This document shows positions 52,790 through 63,361 of a DNA stretch of 64,000 nucleotides, piece by piece (the stretch's first letter is position 1; each line of letters starts with the position of its first letter). The notes under the pieces are model-generated. The model was not told the DNA's origin. It did not search any database and was given only the letters and a program-made list of their open reading frames with translations. This DNA comes from Oegoconia quadripuncta (taxonomy: Eukaryota; Arthropoda; Insecta; Lepidoptera; Autostichidae), in contig OX438743.1 in NCBI GenBank assembly GCA_949316235.1, forward strand, positions 38,285,242-38,349,241, given 5' to 3'. The translations under genes and the position numbers were made by a program.

Positions 52790-53071
52790 GTACAGTCGGC
52801 AACACGATTAAGGTAGCAGGCCTTTATTTATAAATAAATGTAGGAGAAAGTCTAAAGGGAAATTAAGTTAGAATAGAACCAACCCGTCTCTTCCCGTGGG
52901 TGTCGTAAAAGGCGACTAAGGGACTTTCCGCCCAAAACCATCTATAGTTTTGTACGTTTCCGCAAATGTGTCATGCATGGAGTAAAAGAAAATATGTATA
53001 ACAAAATCCAACCAAGTCCCGCCAGACAATATCATGAACTTAAGCCCGCTGCTTTGTGTTGCCGACTGTAC
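52790..53071. mobile_element. Inverted-repeat element with GTACAGTCGGCAA ends (copy 1)
   Basis: The terminal GTACAGTCGGCAACAC is perfectly mirrored at the right end. The internal TAACAAAATCCAACCAAG tract is shared with the element at 62074-62238. Its interior also carries a LINE-like AACCCGTCTCTTCCCGTGGG motif. Confidence 0.85.
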
Positions 53072-53117
53072 ATTCAAAATTAAGAAATATTCTTGGACTG
53101 GATAGAACAAACTTTTT

Positions 53118-53375
53118 AACCGTCTCCGTGGCTCAATATAAATAACATAGGGTTTACGAATCGGAGGTCGCGGGTTTGATCCCCAGTAGGGCACATTTAC
53201 TCGGTTTGATTGTTGGTAGGGCATTTTAAATGTACGCCTGGCTAGCTACCACCATCTTATCTTAAGTCTGCCGCCGCCAAACAGCAATATTTTAATAGCA
53301 TTACTGAGTTCCGGTTGTCAGAGATAAGATAGCCAGTCCCCCAAATAAGATGGTGTTTGCGGGTCAGTCAGTACT
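53118..53375 (+). mobile_element. SINE family A, forward orientation, 3' truncated
   Basis: The head CCGTCTCCGTGGCTC and GGAGGTCGCGGGTTTGATCC are present. It stops shortly after TTTGCGGGTCAGTC. Confidence 0.8.
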
Positions 53376-53769
53376 TACACGAATTAAACTTCACCCTGTA
53401 TATGAAAGATTTTTATGAAAAAATACATTGATATTATGTGTATATCTATTATGTGTAAGTGTATTTTGTTTGTTTTTTTAATTACTGACATTATATGTGT
53501 AACATTTTATGTAGGCCTGCAAACCAAGAAGTACATTGAGCAATTCTTATTTTTGTATCAACTCTTGAGATCATTAAAAGAAAAAATTGTTTTATTACAC
53601 AATTATGGCAAAGCCAAAGAAATGTTATACGTATTGTGTGTATTTAATAATATTCTAAGGCAAGTTAGGTAACGACTTTTCAATGGATCAGCCAATTTTT
53701 TTCGCGATTCCATAAAAACTTGTTTCGTTGGAATGTGGCAAAATTATAAAAAGAGTAAATTACTAAATT

Positions 53770-53775
53770 TTTATT
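53770..53775 (-). promoter_or_regulatory. Poly(A) signal AATAAA for RpS19
   Basis: The hexamer on the minus strand begins 9 bases after the RpS19 stop codon. Ribosomal protein mRNAs often have very short 3' UTRs, which fits. Confidence 0.6.
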
Positions 53776-53783
53776 TAATAAAA

Positions 53784-53967
53784 TTACAGCACGATTACAC
53801 TCTGCTTAGCTTGCTGTTTGGCTTTTACGCGGACTTGCGCGGCGATTCTGTCGAGATCGCGACGACCCTGGACAGTGACGACGCGGCCAGTGCCCTCTGG
53901 GACTTTTTCGATCAACTTCAGGGCCTCCAGAGCCTGGAGAGCCTTGCGTGCGATGCTGCCTGATGAC
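53784..53967 (-). CDS. RpS19: RpS19 last coding exon
   Basis: Acceptor CAG at 53970-53968, stop at 53784. It encodes [20 protein letters not shown] then [20 protein letters not shown] and the basic tail. Confidence 0.96.
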
Positions 53968-56900
53968 CTGAAAATGTTTGATGAAAAAGAATTATTAATC
54001 AATAGAAAAATGTTTGTTTGATGTGGTTTCTGGGAAAGTATTGGAGTTGGCATGATCCATAGTCTCTCTACCATGATATGAGATAAGAGCTTTGCGGCCT
54101 TTAGTTAGATTTTTTAATTATGCTAGATTTAATGATGATGATGGCTGGGGCATCACATTAGTAATCCCTCACCTTGATGGCTGGATCCGCCCTTGGTTAA
54201 ATCTCTATTACTCACATAAGCTACGAACATGATAGCAGCCTTTTAACTCATGTCATTGAATAGACTGCCCCCATAGGCCTAGCAAAACCCTCCTTAGGTT
54301 TTTGCTAATATGTTGTTTAATTCTTTCTCATATTGATTTAAAAACTAAATTTTATGAATCTTTAGAGTCCAAATAAGTAATACACACTAGCATATAAGTT
54401 AAGGCTACACACACAAAATTTAAACTCATAAAAACAAACATGCGGCACACACATAATATTTGATGTTTCTGTACTTGTGTTTTAGTTGTATTTTTCATAT
54501 GTAAAATTTGTTATGTGTGTGTACATGGATGCAAATAAATGCTTATCTATCTAAAAATCTGAGTGTGATGCGGTTAAAGTTTGAAACAACAAATAACTTT
54601 TCTGCTGCTAAGATCCATTTGAGGCCGACTGCATAACTCTTATAACTTTTGTTTGGTTGGGGATGGATTATGAAGCTCGGTCCGGGGCAACAATGTCAAC
54701 TGAATATGAATTATGTTATTTTCTACTCTATTATTGTTCCTTATTGTTTCTTTTAAAGTTGTTATAATTCACGTAAATTGTGTATTATTTTCTTGCTGTA
54801 ATCCTAAATTCTGGAAAGTATTAATTTCTTAACTTTCCTTTAATAATTGACCATATTTCATCTATATCTGGGTGGTCCCACTGCTGGGCAAAAGCCTCAC
54901 CCTCGCAGACATGTTATCAGCAATAGAGTGGTGGAAGCGTGGAACAAACTACCAGGGGAAATTGTCGTCGCAGACAATATCAACAAATTTAAAAACAAAT
55001 TAGATAAATACTGAAGTAAAAATAAATAAAAAAATAGAAGACAACTGCGAAATTGAACTCGGATATAAGCTTCACCAGTTGTTTCAACTGCCTGCTTATT
55101 CAGCAGCAATATAATAATAATAATATTTTTTGCCACGTCTCCATCCAGTGCAATAATTATCCACTCCTTACTGAAAGTATCCACTTCTATTTAAATGTAA
55201 TTTATTGTTAAATTTTTACAACTCAAAATATTTGCATGTCGTTGTTACTTATAATTGAGATGGCGCATGCACTACGTTTTGTAGCATAGAATGCGTCAAC
55301 CTTGTTGGTAATCCTAAATAAATAAACCCACCTGCAGAAGTGTGAGGGAGTGACGCCATTGCGTTTGCGACCACCAAAGATCTTAGTGACTGTCTTAACT
55401 CCCACAGGGGAACGGATGTAGATGTGGCGAAGAACGGCGGCGCATCGTACATAGAACCAATCAGGATCGTAGGGGGCCAGCTCCTTGAATCGCGCGGTCT
55501 TGACCAGGTCCATGTGTTCTGGCACCTTAACTTTGCCTGTCCTGGAACAAACAACAAAACAAATTTAAAGCAATTTTGAATAAAGTTCAGATGAATTAGA
55601 AACAGGCTGATAATGTTAATGACACAGAAGAACAAAATTTGTATTAAGTCTTTCCAGTAGGGTTGGTTAGCATTAAGACTTAAGAGAGTAAGAGAATAGA
55701 GATGAGAATTGTAGAGGACTATGGGGCATGCTAACCCCACCTGGTGTGTTGTTATTCTGCCAGTACATGATCATAAAAGAACCTGGAGACCTATCACACC
55801 CCAGTTTTATGTTAAGTAATAGCTATATTATTAAATGCCAGGCCTACATAATACTACAACAACTCTAGAGGCATTACTTATAACAACCAAACCAAACTTT
55901 TTTTTAATCTTGTTTTAAAATACCAAACTTAAGAAAAGTGTGCCCTCGGAAAAACGAATAACCGCGATTTTCTTGAAACATTTAAGAAAGTGTTGTAAAT
56001 ATATTAACAATTGCTAAAAATTAAGCATTTTTAAGAAACGCAAGTACTAAGTAACTGAATAAGCTAAAGTTGAAAAATGTGTTTCTGTAAAAAAAAAATG
56101 CCCAAATGATTATATTGATATTGTATTTCTTTGCATTCAAAATATTTTGGGAAATTATCGTTACAAAATATTAGTTCTCACTTTTATTCCTTAAGCAATA
56201 CAGCTTGACGACATTTTCAGCTAAAACACATGCATGCGTAACTATAACATGCTTAGTTTTTTATCCATCAATAAGTTAACTATGTGTAACAAAAGTCTAT
56301 ATAGTTAGTATTTATTGTTATTAAGATACAAATTAAAAATAGGGGTTTCTAAAAAAATCTAGACTAAGCGCGTTTTTTTTTGGCTTAATTAATCAAAATG
56401 ACATCTATGATATACCTCTATAAGATAGCAATTATATAAGTCAGTTCTGAATTAAGTCTAGCTAAAAGCTAACTTTTTATCGTATTTTCCCCGGGCTATT
56501 GAGTCACTATGCCACAGTGGTTGTCACCTTATAATTTGCCTGCATATATAATTTGAGCTACTTATGTATGACTGGGGATCATATACATATAACAGCACCA
56601 GTGTGGCTGCAATGAGAGCACTACACAGAGAGGTAGTCACAGCAAAGGTGATGCTAGAAGTAACAATGTGATTAAGCAGTGTTGCAAATATAGTAATGTG
56701 AAGGCATTTGCTGAAGCTGTGTTGCTACAGTGTGACTAAACCACAACAAGAAAACACCACAAAAACTTTATTGAATGCAGTTCACACACAATGCACCTGC
56801 AAATATACAGATATTTGACTTTATTATTTCATACTTCCACCTTCCACTATCAATGTAAGTCAAACAAGCATTGTGTTTACAATTGTAAATGGTCAAGAGC

Positions 56901-57126
56901 CAGTCACGAGCCACGCGGTATAATATGTGGCTTGGTGAGCATCGCTTTTTCATATGTAATACCACCAGGAGAGCAGCTTGGTTGCTACTTAGTGCCATCA
57001 TTATAAGAATGGACAAAGATAGATTACTTAATGTATGAAGATCCATATGACTTACTTTTTCAAATGGGCAGCAACAGTCTTGACGACTTTGTCTTGTTCG
57101 ACATCCTTAAGTGTGACGGAACGCAT
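53784..57126 (-). CDS. RpS19: 40S ribosomal protein S19, complete, three coding exons
   Basis: Component of the small ribosomal subunit needed for 18S rRNA maturation. Exons 57126-57056, 55541-55332 and 53967-53784 join with matching phases to 154 residues. The protein starts [20 protein letters not shown]. It contains [20 protein letters not shown] and [20 protein letters not shown], all strongly conserved in RpS19. An acceptor CAG directly abuts the ATG, so a non-coding first exon lies further upstream, between here and LIN52. I could not place that exon. The C-terminal tail [14 protein letters not shown] is the insect type, slightly longer than in mammals. Confidence 0.97.
54898..55012 (+). 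mobile_element. CR1/L2-type LINE ORF2 C-terminus
   Basis: The frame reads [20 protein letters not shown] followed by [16 protein letters not shown] and a stop. The N-R-V-V-x-x-W-N-x-L-P motif ends many CR1-type ORF2 proteins. It lies in an RpS19 intron, antisense to the gene. Confidence 0.8.
55332..55541 (-). CDS. RpS19: RpS19 middle coding exon
   Basis: Acceptor CAG at 55544-55542, donor GTGGGT from 55331. It encodes [20 protein letters not shown], the conserved DPDWFYVR core and [20 protein letters not shown]. Confidence 0.97.
55545..57055 (-). other. RpS19 intron without recognised feature
   Basis: About 1.5 kb of AT-rich sequence between the first and middle coding exons. No repeat copy was matched within the window. 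Confidence 0.5.
57056..57126 (-). CDS. RpS19: RpS19 first coding exon
   Basis: ATG at 57126-57124 immediately after an acceptor CAG; donor GTAAGT from 57055. It encodes 23 residues plus two bases, [23 protein letters not shown]. Confidence 0.96.
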
Positions 57127-57288
57127 CTGAAATGCAATATTCAACAGTCAATTTAGTTGATTGAGATTTAAACCATTTATTTTTACATACAAGATTCTCA
57201 AAGAAGATGAAAAATTTCATGGGATAAAGGAAGACTCCCCATAGAAGAATGAGTAAGAATCACAAGTGTTTTTTAGTCAAGTGTCAAT

Positions 57289-57570
57289 CATCACCCCATA
57301 AACATCCCACTGCAGAGATATCCTTCCCTTGTATAATGAGGGAGTATGGGCCATAGTCCACCACACTGGCCCAATGCAGGTTGGGAACTTCACATGCCTT
57401 TGATTTCCTCCTTTCCTTCATTACAATGTTTTCCTTCACCGTTTAAGAGCAGTCTGATAAAAGCACATAAGTAATTAAATTTAAAAACTCATTGGTCCAC
57501 GGCCTGTCTGAGAATTGAACATGGACCTCCTAAATTGGGAGACAGAGTCTAACCGCTGAGCCACCGACGC
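57289..57570 (-). mobile_element. tRNA-derived SINE, family C, with intact 12-bp target duplication
   Basis: TCAAGTGTCAAT occurs at 57277-57288 and again at 57571-57582, flanking the insert. The right part, read on the minus strand, is tRNA-like with GTCGGTGGCTCAGCGGTTAG and GGTCCATGTTCAATTCTC. It lies between the RpS19 and LIN52 start codons, probably in the RpS19 5' UTR intron. Confidence 0.85.
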
Positions 57571-57885
57571 TCAAGTGTCAATAAGGGGACGCAAAGAAAG
57601 AGCGACTGTGAATTAATAAGTTACTAAAAGTTACATGAACTTTTATAACGAAATAACATAACCAAAATTAAAAACTGCAAATATTATAAAATTCTCTTGG
57701 AAATTTATAAAGAGTTAATCTGGAAAACTCAAGGAAGCTGTATTCTAGCAGAGGGGATCTAGGGCTAATATGTGTTTATATAAATATAAACTTGCTCTTC
57801 ATGACAGTCGTTTTCGTAGCTAAAATATGTAAACACCTTTTCAGAAGAACAATTTTGCTGAACAACAAGAAACAGAATTTGCTAA

Positions 57886-57972
57886 GTCAGAAATTTTAAA
57901 TAGTCTTTTGCATTTATAGTTTAGCTTTTAAAACCATAAACTATACGCAAAAGGCTATTTAAAATTTCCGAC
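57886..57972. repeat. Long hairpin with arms of about 36 bp
   Basis: The left arm starts GTCAGAAATTTTAAATAGTC at 57886 and the right arm 57937-57972 is its reverse complement with about three mismatches and a 2-base gap. The loop is about 13 bases. Confidence 0.85.
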
Positions 57973-58802
57973 TATTTAGATTTAATTATATTTTTGACCA
58001 GTATCGATGGGAGCACAAATCAGAGAACATAACCAAAAAAATATTGGGAAAACATTTAAAAGTGAGGTTATGTGACAAAAACTCTTGAAATTCGGAAATT
58101 CAATAACTAACATAGTTGAAATGCGTGCTGTGTACCTACGCGACACACAAAACGATCTATTCCGATCATTAGTACACAATAAAATCTTCAAAATCACCTC
58201 TAGTCCTCAACTTGGTACCCACATACAAATTATGACTACCACAGCCATATTAGTTTTATATTATTGAATTTACCTTAGATGACAAAAAAACACTAATGCT
58301 TCACCTGATTCAATAAATTACACTTGGAAATAATTCAATAAAACCATGTGGATCACATTCAATACCCACCTTGCCTTTGTGTTGGCAACCGGAAGAAAGA
58401 GAAAGACAGGAGGTTTCAATGTTGACAACAATGAGCAATGAATTTCTACCATTACCCATAAATATTTTTTTGTTTTTTAGTAATTTTGTTCTTTTGGAAA
58501 CGCAAAGAGTTATTAGTCTATACAGCCACACTGCTTTTATTGACGTAGTATTGAGTGGAGGCGAAGGCCAACTTTTGTTACCTTATTGTATTTTGAAATA
58601 AGAAAAACTATTGCCCTTTATATTCTTGCCTTTGAAAACTTACAACTTGCAGAAAGTATACACAAAAATGCAACCTCATTTAGGCAGCCTGGAGCACTTA
58701 GGCAGCTAGAAACATTTCAACAATCTCTGGCTAGGCTTTAAAGGCTAAGAATCCTTTGCCTGTCCTAAGTGACAAACTATACCAAAAAATCTATGGCTTT
58801 AA

Positions 58803-58857
58803 ATGTCAAACGAAAATTGGAAAATGGCCGCGAAACCGAGTTCTAGTGTTCAAGAAG
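58803..58857 (+). CDS. lin-52: LIN52 exon 1
   Basis: ATG at 58803, donor GTAAAA from 58858. It encodes MSNENWKMAAKPSSSVQE plus one base. Confidence 0.9.
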
Positions 58858-61305
58858 GTAAAAAATTATGAAATAGTTTGAGTTATCCGCATTTCACACG
58901 ACGTTAACCTATCCTATTGTTTTAGCACATTTCGTTTGTTTAATTACTAGGTTCCTAGGTCCCTTGGCCGTACTAATTTGGATAAAATTGATGCGTTGTT
59001 TCAGGACAAACAACTGATGATATTCCCTTGACATCTTTGGAAGAAAGCCTTCTTAGCTTGGAGAAGCTTGATCGTGCCTCCCCAGAGTTGTGGCCTGAAC
59101 AAAGTAAGCCCCGGTAACATTTAATGATTTTTAATCTTACAATTTAATTTGATCAATAATTATTATTTTCAAAAATCGCGCGACTTCTGTTTTCATTTCT
59201 CATGTTGTCATTCCGCGCACTCCATTATTGCCGTACACATTTTGTTTTGGCATTATCGGTTATAACCGTTCAGTTTTTTGAAATCACCATGGATGAAAGG
59301 AGTGTTAATGTTCCTAACTCTGATGATGGATCTCGGTGTTCTAACGACTCCTTCGCAGTTCCGGGGGTGTCGGAGTTTGCACCTCTACATAATGTCAACC
59401 AGTCCCCACCATCATGGAGCAGAGAGCCCTCCAAGGAGGACTGTAATTACATGAGACGTGAGTATTACTTCATTTAGAAAACATTTGTTAAATGCCATTT
59501 TAGAGTATTACATTAAAACCTAATACTAACAGTTTGTATCACGTCATTTAAAAATTAAACTAGCCAGTAGTTAGTTGTCCAAAGGGGTCAATTTCATTTA
59601 CCAAGGTGCTTAGGACAATTTTTAATTTGTTTGTTTCCAAATGCTTGTAGTAATGAGGTCGCCAAATTGTACATTCTATTCTTACCACTTTTCTGAAACT
59701 GTTTTTTCTGTTGTGCAATAAAGTGTATTTGTATTGTATTGTTATAATTTAAATATATAGTTAGTCTTCTTTTTATTTAGTTAATATTTTGTGTGTCAAT
59801 CTTGTATAGTCTTGTAATCTTGTATAGTACCAGCTAGAGTATGGAATTTTGAAGTAGTGTGAAGTGTGTTTGCGAACATACATTACAACATACAATTTGG
59901 GAACCACATCCCATAAACCTCTATGAGAGACAGGGCAGTGGCTGAGAAAGCCCAGGTGCTCATTTGAGCATTTGCCATGTGCACTCATTACTTGGTAACC
60001 ACGAGTTAGTAGCGCTTTCTGTTGATGATATGGGCTCATGGTCAACCCAATTCACTCAGGACCTCGCACAACAAATTTGTCTCTCATATTATGCGAACTG
60101 GGGCTCACCTTGCTCGCCATCTCATTTTGTTTGTTTAGCTTGTGTTGGGTAGGGCCCATGCCAAAGCTCTGGTCTATATTATTTTTTTTAAGCCAATATA
60201 CATACATAGCTGAAACTTTAATTGGTAACATTTCTAGTAACTGTGCATGCTTCATGCTGAACAAAGAGCACCGGCCATCATGTAATCAGAATGGCTGGTA
60301 AATTTTTTTTTCATATTTAAAATACCAGCATTAATGTTGCCTGTCTATAATAATATGTTTCTGAGAATATATCATAGAAGGAAGGGTAGCAAATATTAGC
60401 AATTCTTGCGTTCATTCCACTCGATACCACCGGGACGACACCACCAGTGGTGTCATTTGGAATCACTAATCCGTACGACACTACCCTAGTGATGTCTTGA
60501 ATAGCAAGCTACTTACATAGTAACCACTATTAAGTCTATAATTGTTGTCATAAACTTAAAATATGCATTTACGAATTTTTACTTGCTTGCTGCTTGGCTG
60601 ATGTGCTCTGTAGGAGTGCTGTCAGTCTGTATAAAATTTGTTGGATTGTCCATTGCAAAAAGAGAGAGGTTTGAAAAGGTGAAGGTATCAATGAGGCTGG
60701 CATAGTCAGTCCACCCAGGGTTAACAAAATCCTCAAGTGAAAAAAAGATTAAAAAAAAATGAATTTTTCTTTTTCGATTGATTGTCTGGGAAATTAATGA
60801 TTGGCCAATCATGTAGAATACACCTACCTATAATAATTTGCAGGACATCAGTAATAGTCGGTAGTGTCAAACGGAATAGTGAGTGTCGAGTGGAATGAAC
60901 AAATTCTTGATTCTTGAAAAAATTATGTTGCATTTTGCTTAAAGTATAAGAATGGCTGGTTGCCTGTGGGGTCTGACACTTTATTTACTCTATGTTTATA
61001 CTAGACTTTAGTATAAATATAGAGTAAATAAAGTGTAGTGCAACATCATTTTGCTGTGCCACCTCCCCTGTCCCTGTCCTTGCGATATGTTGTATCATTT
61101 ATCTAGACTATGGCCCTGGTAGCAGGCTTGTTAACTATCATTGCAATTGCATTTCCTCGTTACAGAATTAGGAATGTTATCAACTAGCGGACTAATTATG
61201 GAAGTGAAGAAGCTCCATGACCTGGCCTACCAATTAGGACTTGAAGAAGCCAAAGAAATGACAAGAGGAAAGTATTTAAATATATTTTCGAGGAGACAAC
61301 GGTAG
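58803..61305 (+). CDS. lin-52: LIN52, DREAM/MuvB complex subunit, complete, four exons
   Basis: Small nuclear scaffold protein of the MuvB core, which links to pocket proteins in DREAM and to B-Myb. Exons 58803-58857, 59005-59103, 59359-59457 and 61166-61305 join with matching phases to 130 residues (human 116). The protein starts MSNENWKMAAK; human starts MGWKMAS, so I took the ATG at 58803 and not the in-frame ATG at 58824. It contains LLSLEKLDRASPELWPEQ, with the LxSxExL pocket-binding motif and the serine-proline that DYRK1A phosphorylates in humans. The MuvB-binding C-terminal part has LHDLAYQLGLEEAKEMTRGK. It is divergent from RpS19. A possible alternative start is noted in the findings. 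Confidence 0.96.
59005..59103 (+). CDS. lin-52: LIN52 exon 2
   Basis: Acceptor CAG at 59002-59004, donor GTAAGC from 59104. It encodes QTTDDIPLTSLEE and LLSLEKLDRASPELWPEQ, the most conserved part of the N-terminal half. Confidence 0.96.
59359..59457 (+). CDS. lin-52: LIN52 exon 3
   Basis: Acceptor CAG at 59356-59358, donor GTGAGT from 59458. It encodes PGVSEFAPLHNVNQSPPSWS and EPSKEDCNYMR. Human has PGVAEF at the same junction. Confidence 0.95.
59458..61165 (+). other. LIN52 intron 3
   Basis: 1.7-kb intron. A segment at about 60598-60712 (ATGTGCTCTGTAGGAGTG, GTCCATTGCAAAAAGAGAG, GAGGCTGGCATAG) repeats one at about 50128-50232 in the same order, so it is an unnamed interspersed repeat. A strong hairpin at 60977-61035 is listed separately. 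Confidence 0.5.
60977..61035. repeat. Near-perfect 27-bp stem hairpin in LIN52 intron 3
   Basis: CACTTTATTTACTCTATGTT continues to TATACTA; after a 4-base loop comes the reverse complement ending GAGTAAATAAAGTG, with one mismatch. No similar sequence is seen elsewhere in the window. Confidence 0.9.
61166..61305 (+). CDS. lin-52: LIN52 exon 4 and stop
   Basis: Acceptor CAG at 61163-61165, TAG stop at 61303-61305. It encodes LGMLSTSGLIMEVKKLHDLA then YQLGLEEAKEMTRGKYLNIF. A conserved C-terminal helix region. Confidence 0.96.
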
Positions 61306-61384
61306 TCTATTGTCTAATCCTGTTAATTTTATTAATAGTGCTGTAATGAAAATCGGTTATGAAAAAATATATTTTTAACATTTT

Positions 61385-61390
61385 ATTAAA
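61385..61390 (+). promoter_or_regulatory. Possible LIN52 poly(A) signal ATTAAA
   Basis: The first close match to a poly(A) signal downstream of the LIN52 stop, about 80 bases away. It is only a weak variant hexamer. Confidence 0.35.
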
Positions 61391-62073
61391 TTAATTGCAT
61401 TACATTATAAACTGTCAATTATTTAGTACTAACATTAATTATAATTAAACCTCCATACAATTTACTCTACCAGAACTTAGCTGTTACATAACATTTTCGC
61501 CTTTTAATCTAAATGTATGTTGAAGACTTTCATACGGAAATATTTTCATCATAATAGTGAGTGCCAAAAGAGATTCGTGTTTATTAAATCCTGTCTATGA
61601 ATCTGATTTTCAGTGGCTTGTTAGGTCTAGCAATGAAACTTCTTGTGGGCTGGATATCTCCATAGTGGTATTCAAGTTTGTATTTCTGCATCAACTGAAA
61701 TTATGGAACATCAAATCAATTATTTTAAATACGACGACCGTACCACTATATTATATTTTACAGTGGTTTTACCATATGAACGGAACCTTTTTTAGGGTTC
61801 CCTAGTTAACACAGTTTCGTCATGTCTGTCTGGGGTACAACCTTTCCTACATGTATAGTGTAGATGATTTGTTTTTGTATCCCATCGTGTGAGAAGTCGT
61901 TGGATAGGTCATTCAAAAATATTAGAGATTTTCATGGCTCAGAAGTGTTGCCACGGCCGATTTTTCGTTTTGGTTTAGCTAATAATAAAAAATGGTCTCG
62001 TGCAATTTTCTCTGAACGATTAAATCTTTGACGTTACCAAAGTGGAACCAAACGAAAAATGTTTAGAGCGTAG

Positions 62074-62238
62074 GTACAGTCGGCAAACTCAATTAAGGTG
62101 CTCCAGGCTTAATTTTTGTGGTATTTGGAGGGTCTTGGTTGGATTTTGTTATATTTTCCTTTATGCTTTTATGCCTATCATGTCATCGTGTGATAGTTAT
62201 ATAAAGATCTGTTACCTTAATTGTGTTGCTGACTGTAC
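62074..62238. mobile_element. Inverted-repeat element with GTACAGTCGGCAA ends (copy 2)
   Basis: The left GTACAGTCGGCAAACTCAAT is mirrored by the right ATTGTGTTGCTGACTGTAC. The inner CTTGGTTGGATTTTGTTATA tract is the reverse counterpart of copy 1 at 52790-53071. Confidence 0.85.
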
Positions 62239-62336
62239 CACAAGTACAAAAAAATACTAGGCTAATTTTTGTTCAAATGATTACTGTTTAGTTTTGGTAT
62301 TATCGTTCAAACTTAGCGCCATTGACCCCTTTCTTA

Positions 62337-62661
62337 AGCGCTTATTACAGGCACTATCCTATTTGTAGGAAATCTAATTAATTAGGAATACAAATTAGCA
62401 AATCGGAAGCTAGGAAGCTCTTATTACACCATTCTAAATGCAGAGACTAATTCGGCATACATTGCTGGTTGAAGTAAGGATATTTGAATAACAAAACGAA
62501 GCCTCCCAACAATGTAAGCCGAATTAGTCTGCATTTAGGAAGGAAGTAGTTCGGCTGGGACCTTCCAATCCTCTTAATCGGAATCTAACTGTTTTAACTT
62601 CGATTATACCTTCCTATTTAATTATTAGATTTCCTACAAATTGGATAGTGTAATAAGCGCT
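62337..62661. mobile_element. Inverted-repeat element with about 50-bp termini and inner palindrome
   Basis: The left end AGCGCTTATTACAGGCACTA with TTTGTAGGAAATCTAAT is mirrored by ATTAGATTTCCTACAAATTG to GTAATAAGCGCT on the right. Inside, CTAATTCGGCATACATTG pairs with CAATGTAAGCCGAATTAG. It is non-coding. Confidence 0.85.
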
Positions 62662-63067
62662 CTATGCAGAAAGGTTACGGTCGTCGTGCGGCCGTGTGTA
62701 CCTCACTCGCAATTTGGCAGGACCTTACATAAGTTCGTTGTTCAACTTTTTTGCACATTTACTTTCGAGGTGAGTACTCTCGACTCAAGCCCGTAATGTT
62801 AAGTGACTATCAACAAAATCAAGAAGAATTATATGCCGATTTAGCAACGCTCTCAATATTCACACTGAACTATTGTCGTATTTTAAAAGTACCTTCGGGA
62901 AGAATCTCACTTTTTTAATATTTCACACATCAACAGCCTGTAAATGTCCATTAATGGACATAAATCTCCCTCCATAAATCCGTCTGGCTTAGTCCTATCA
63001 TAGAGGAATAACACTACACCGAAGTCCTATCTACTTGCCGGAATACCTTTGCGATATAAGTATTCAC

Positions 63068-63281
63068 CTGTATTGTCATCAGTGACAGCATGGTTTCCGC
63101 AATGTTCTGCCCTAGGCATTTTCTGGCGCCAAAGCCGAATGGTATTGAGGCGAATGAGTGGTATTCCTTCACATCGGGCTTGAGCCACCTCTCCGGGTAG
63201 AACTTTGTGGCGTCGTCGTAGTTGCTTTCTTTTAGTGCAGCGTCTTGCGTCGACATTATGATCAGAGTGCCGCGAGGAATG
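63068..63281 (-). CDS. Cytochrome P450, heme-binding exon
   Basis: Acceptor CAG at 63284-63282; a donor GTGAAT from 63067 is the likely end, although the frame stays open to a stop at 63014. It encodes IPRGTLIIMSTQDAALKESN, then FYPERWLKPDVKEYHSFASI and PFGFGARKCLGQNIAETM. The F-x-x-G-x-R-x-C-x-G loop holds the heme thiolate cysteine, and PERW is the meander motif. The terminal exon would be downstream, below 63,000, but I did not find it. The pattern is most like mitochondrial-clan insect P450s. The subfamily is not assignable. Confidence 0.9.
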
Positions 63282-63361
63282 CTGAAAAATGATGATTAAG
63301 ATTTAAAATTCCGGAGAATCTGAGCCCCTTTCTGATCTGAATTCATGAGAAATTCAGCGAT

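Noticed and set aside
58310..58601. Open frames on both strands upstream of LIN52
   Set aside because: No domain, no splice context and no repeat match; likely chance.
58824..58857. LIN52 start at the second in-frame ATG
   Set aside because: The upstream ATG gives NWKMA, matching the human GWKMA start, so the longer N-terminus is favoured.
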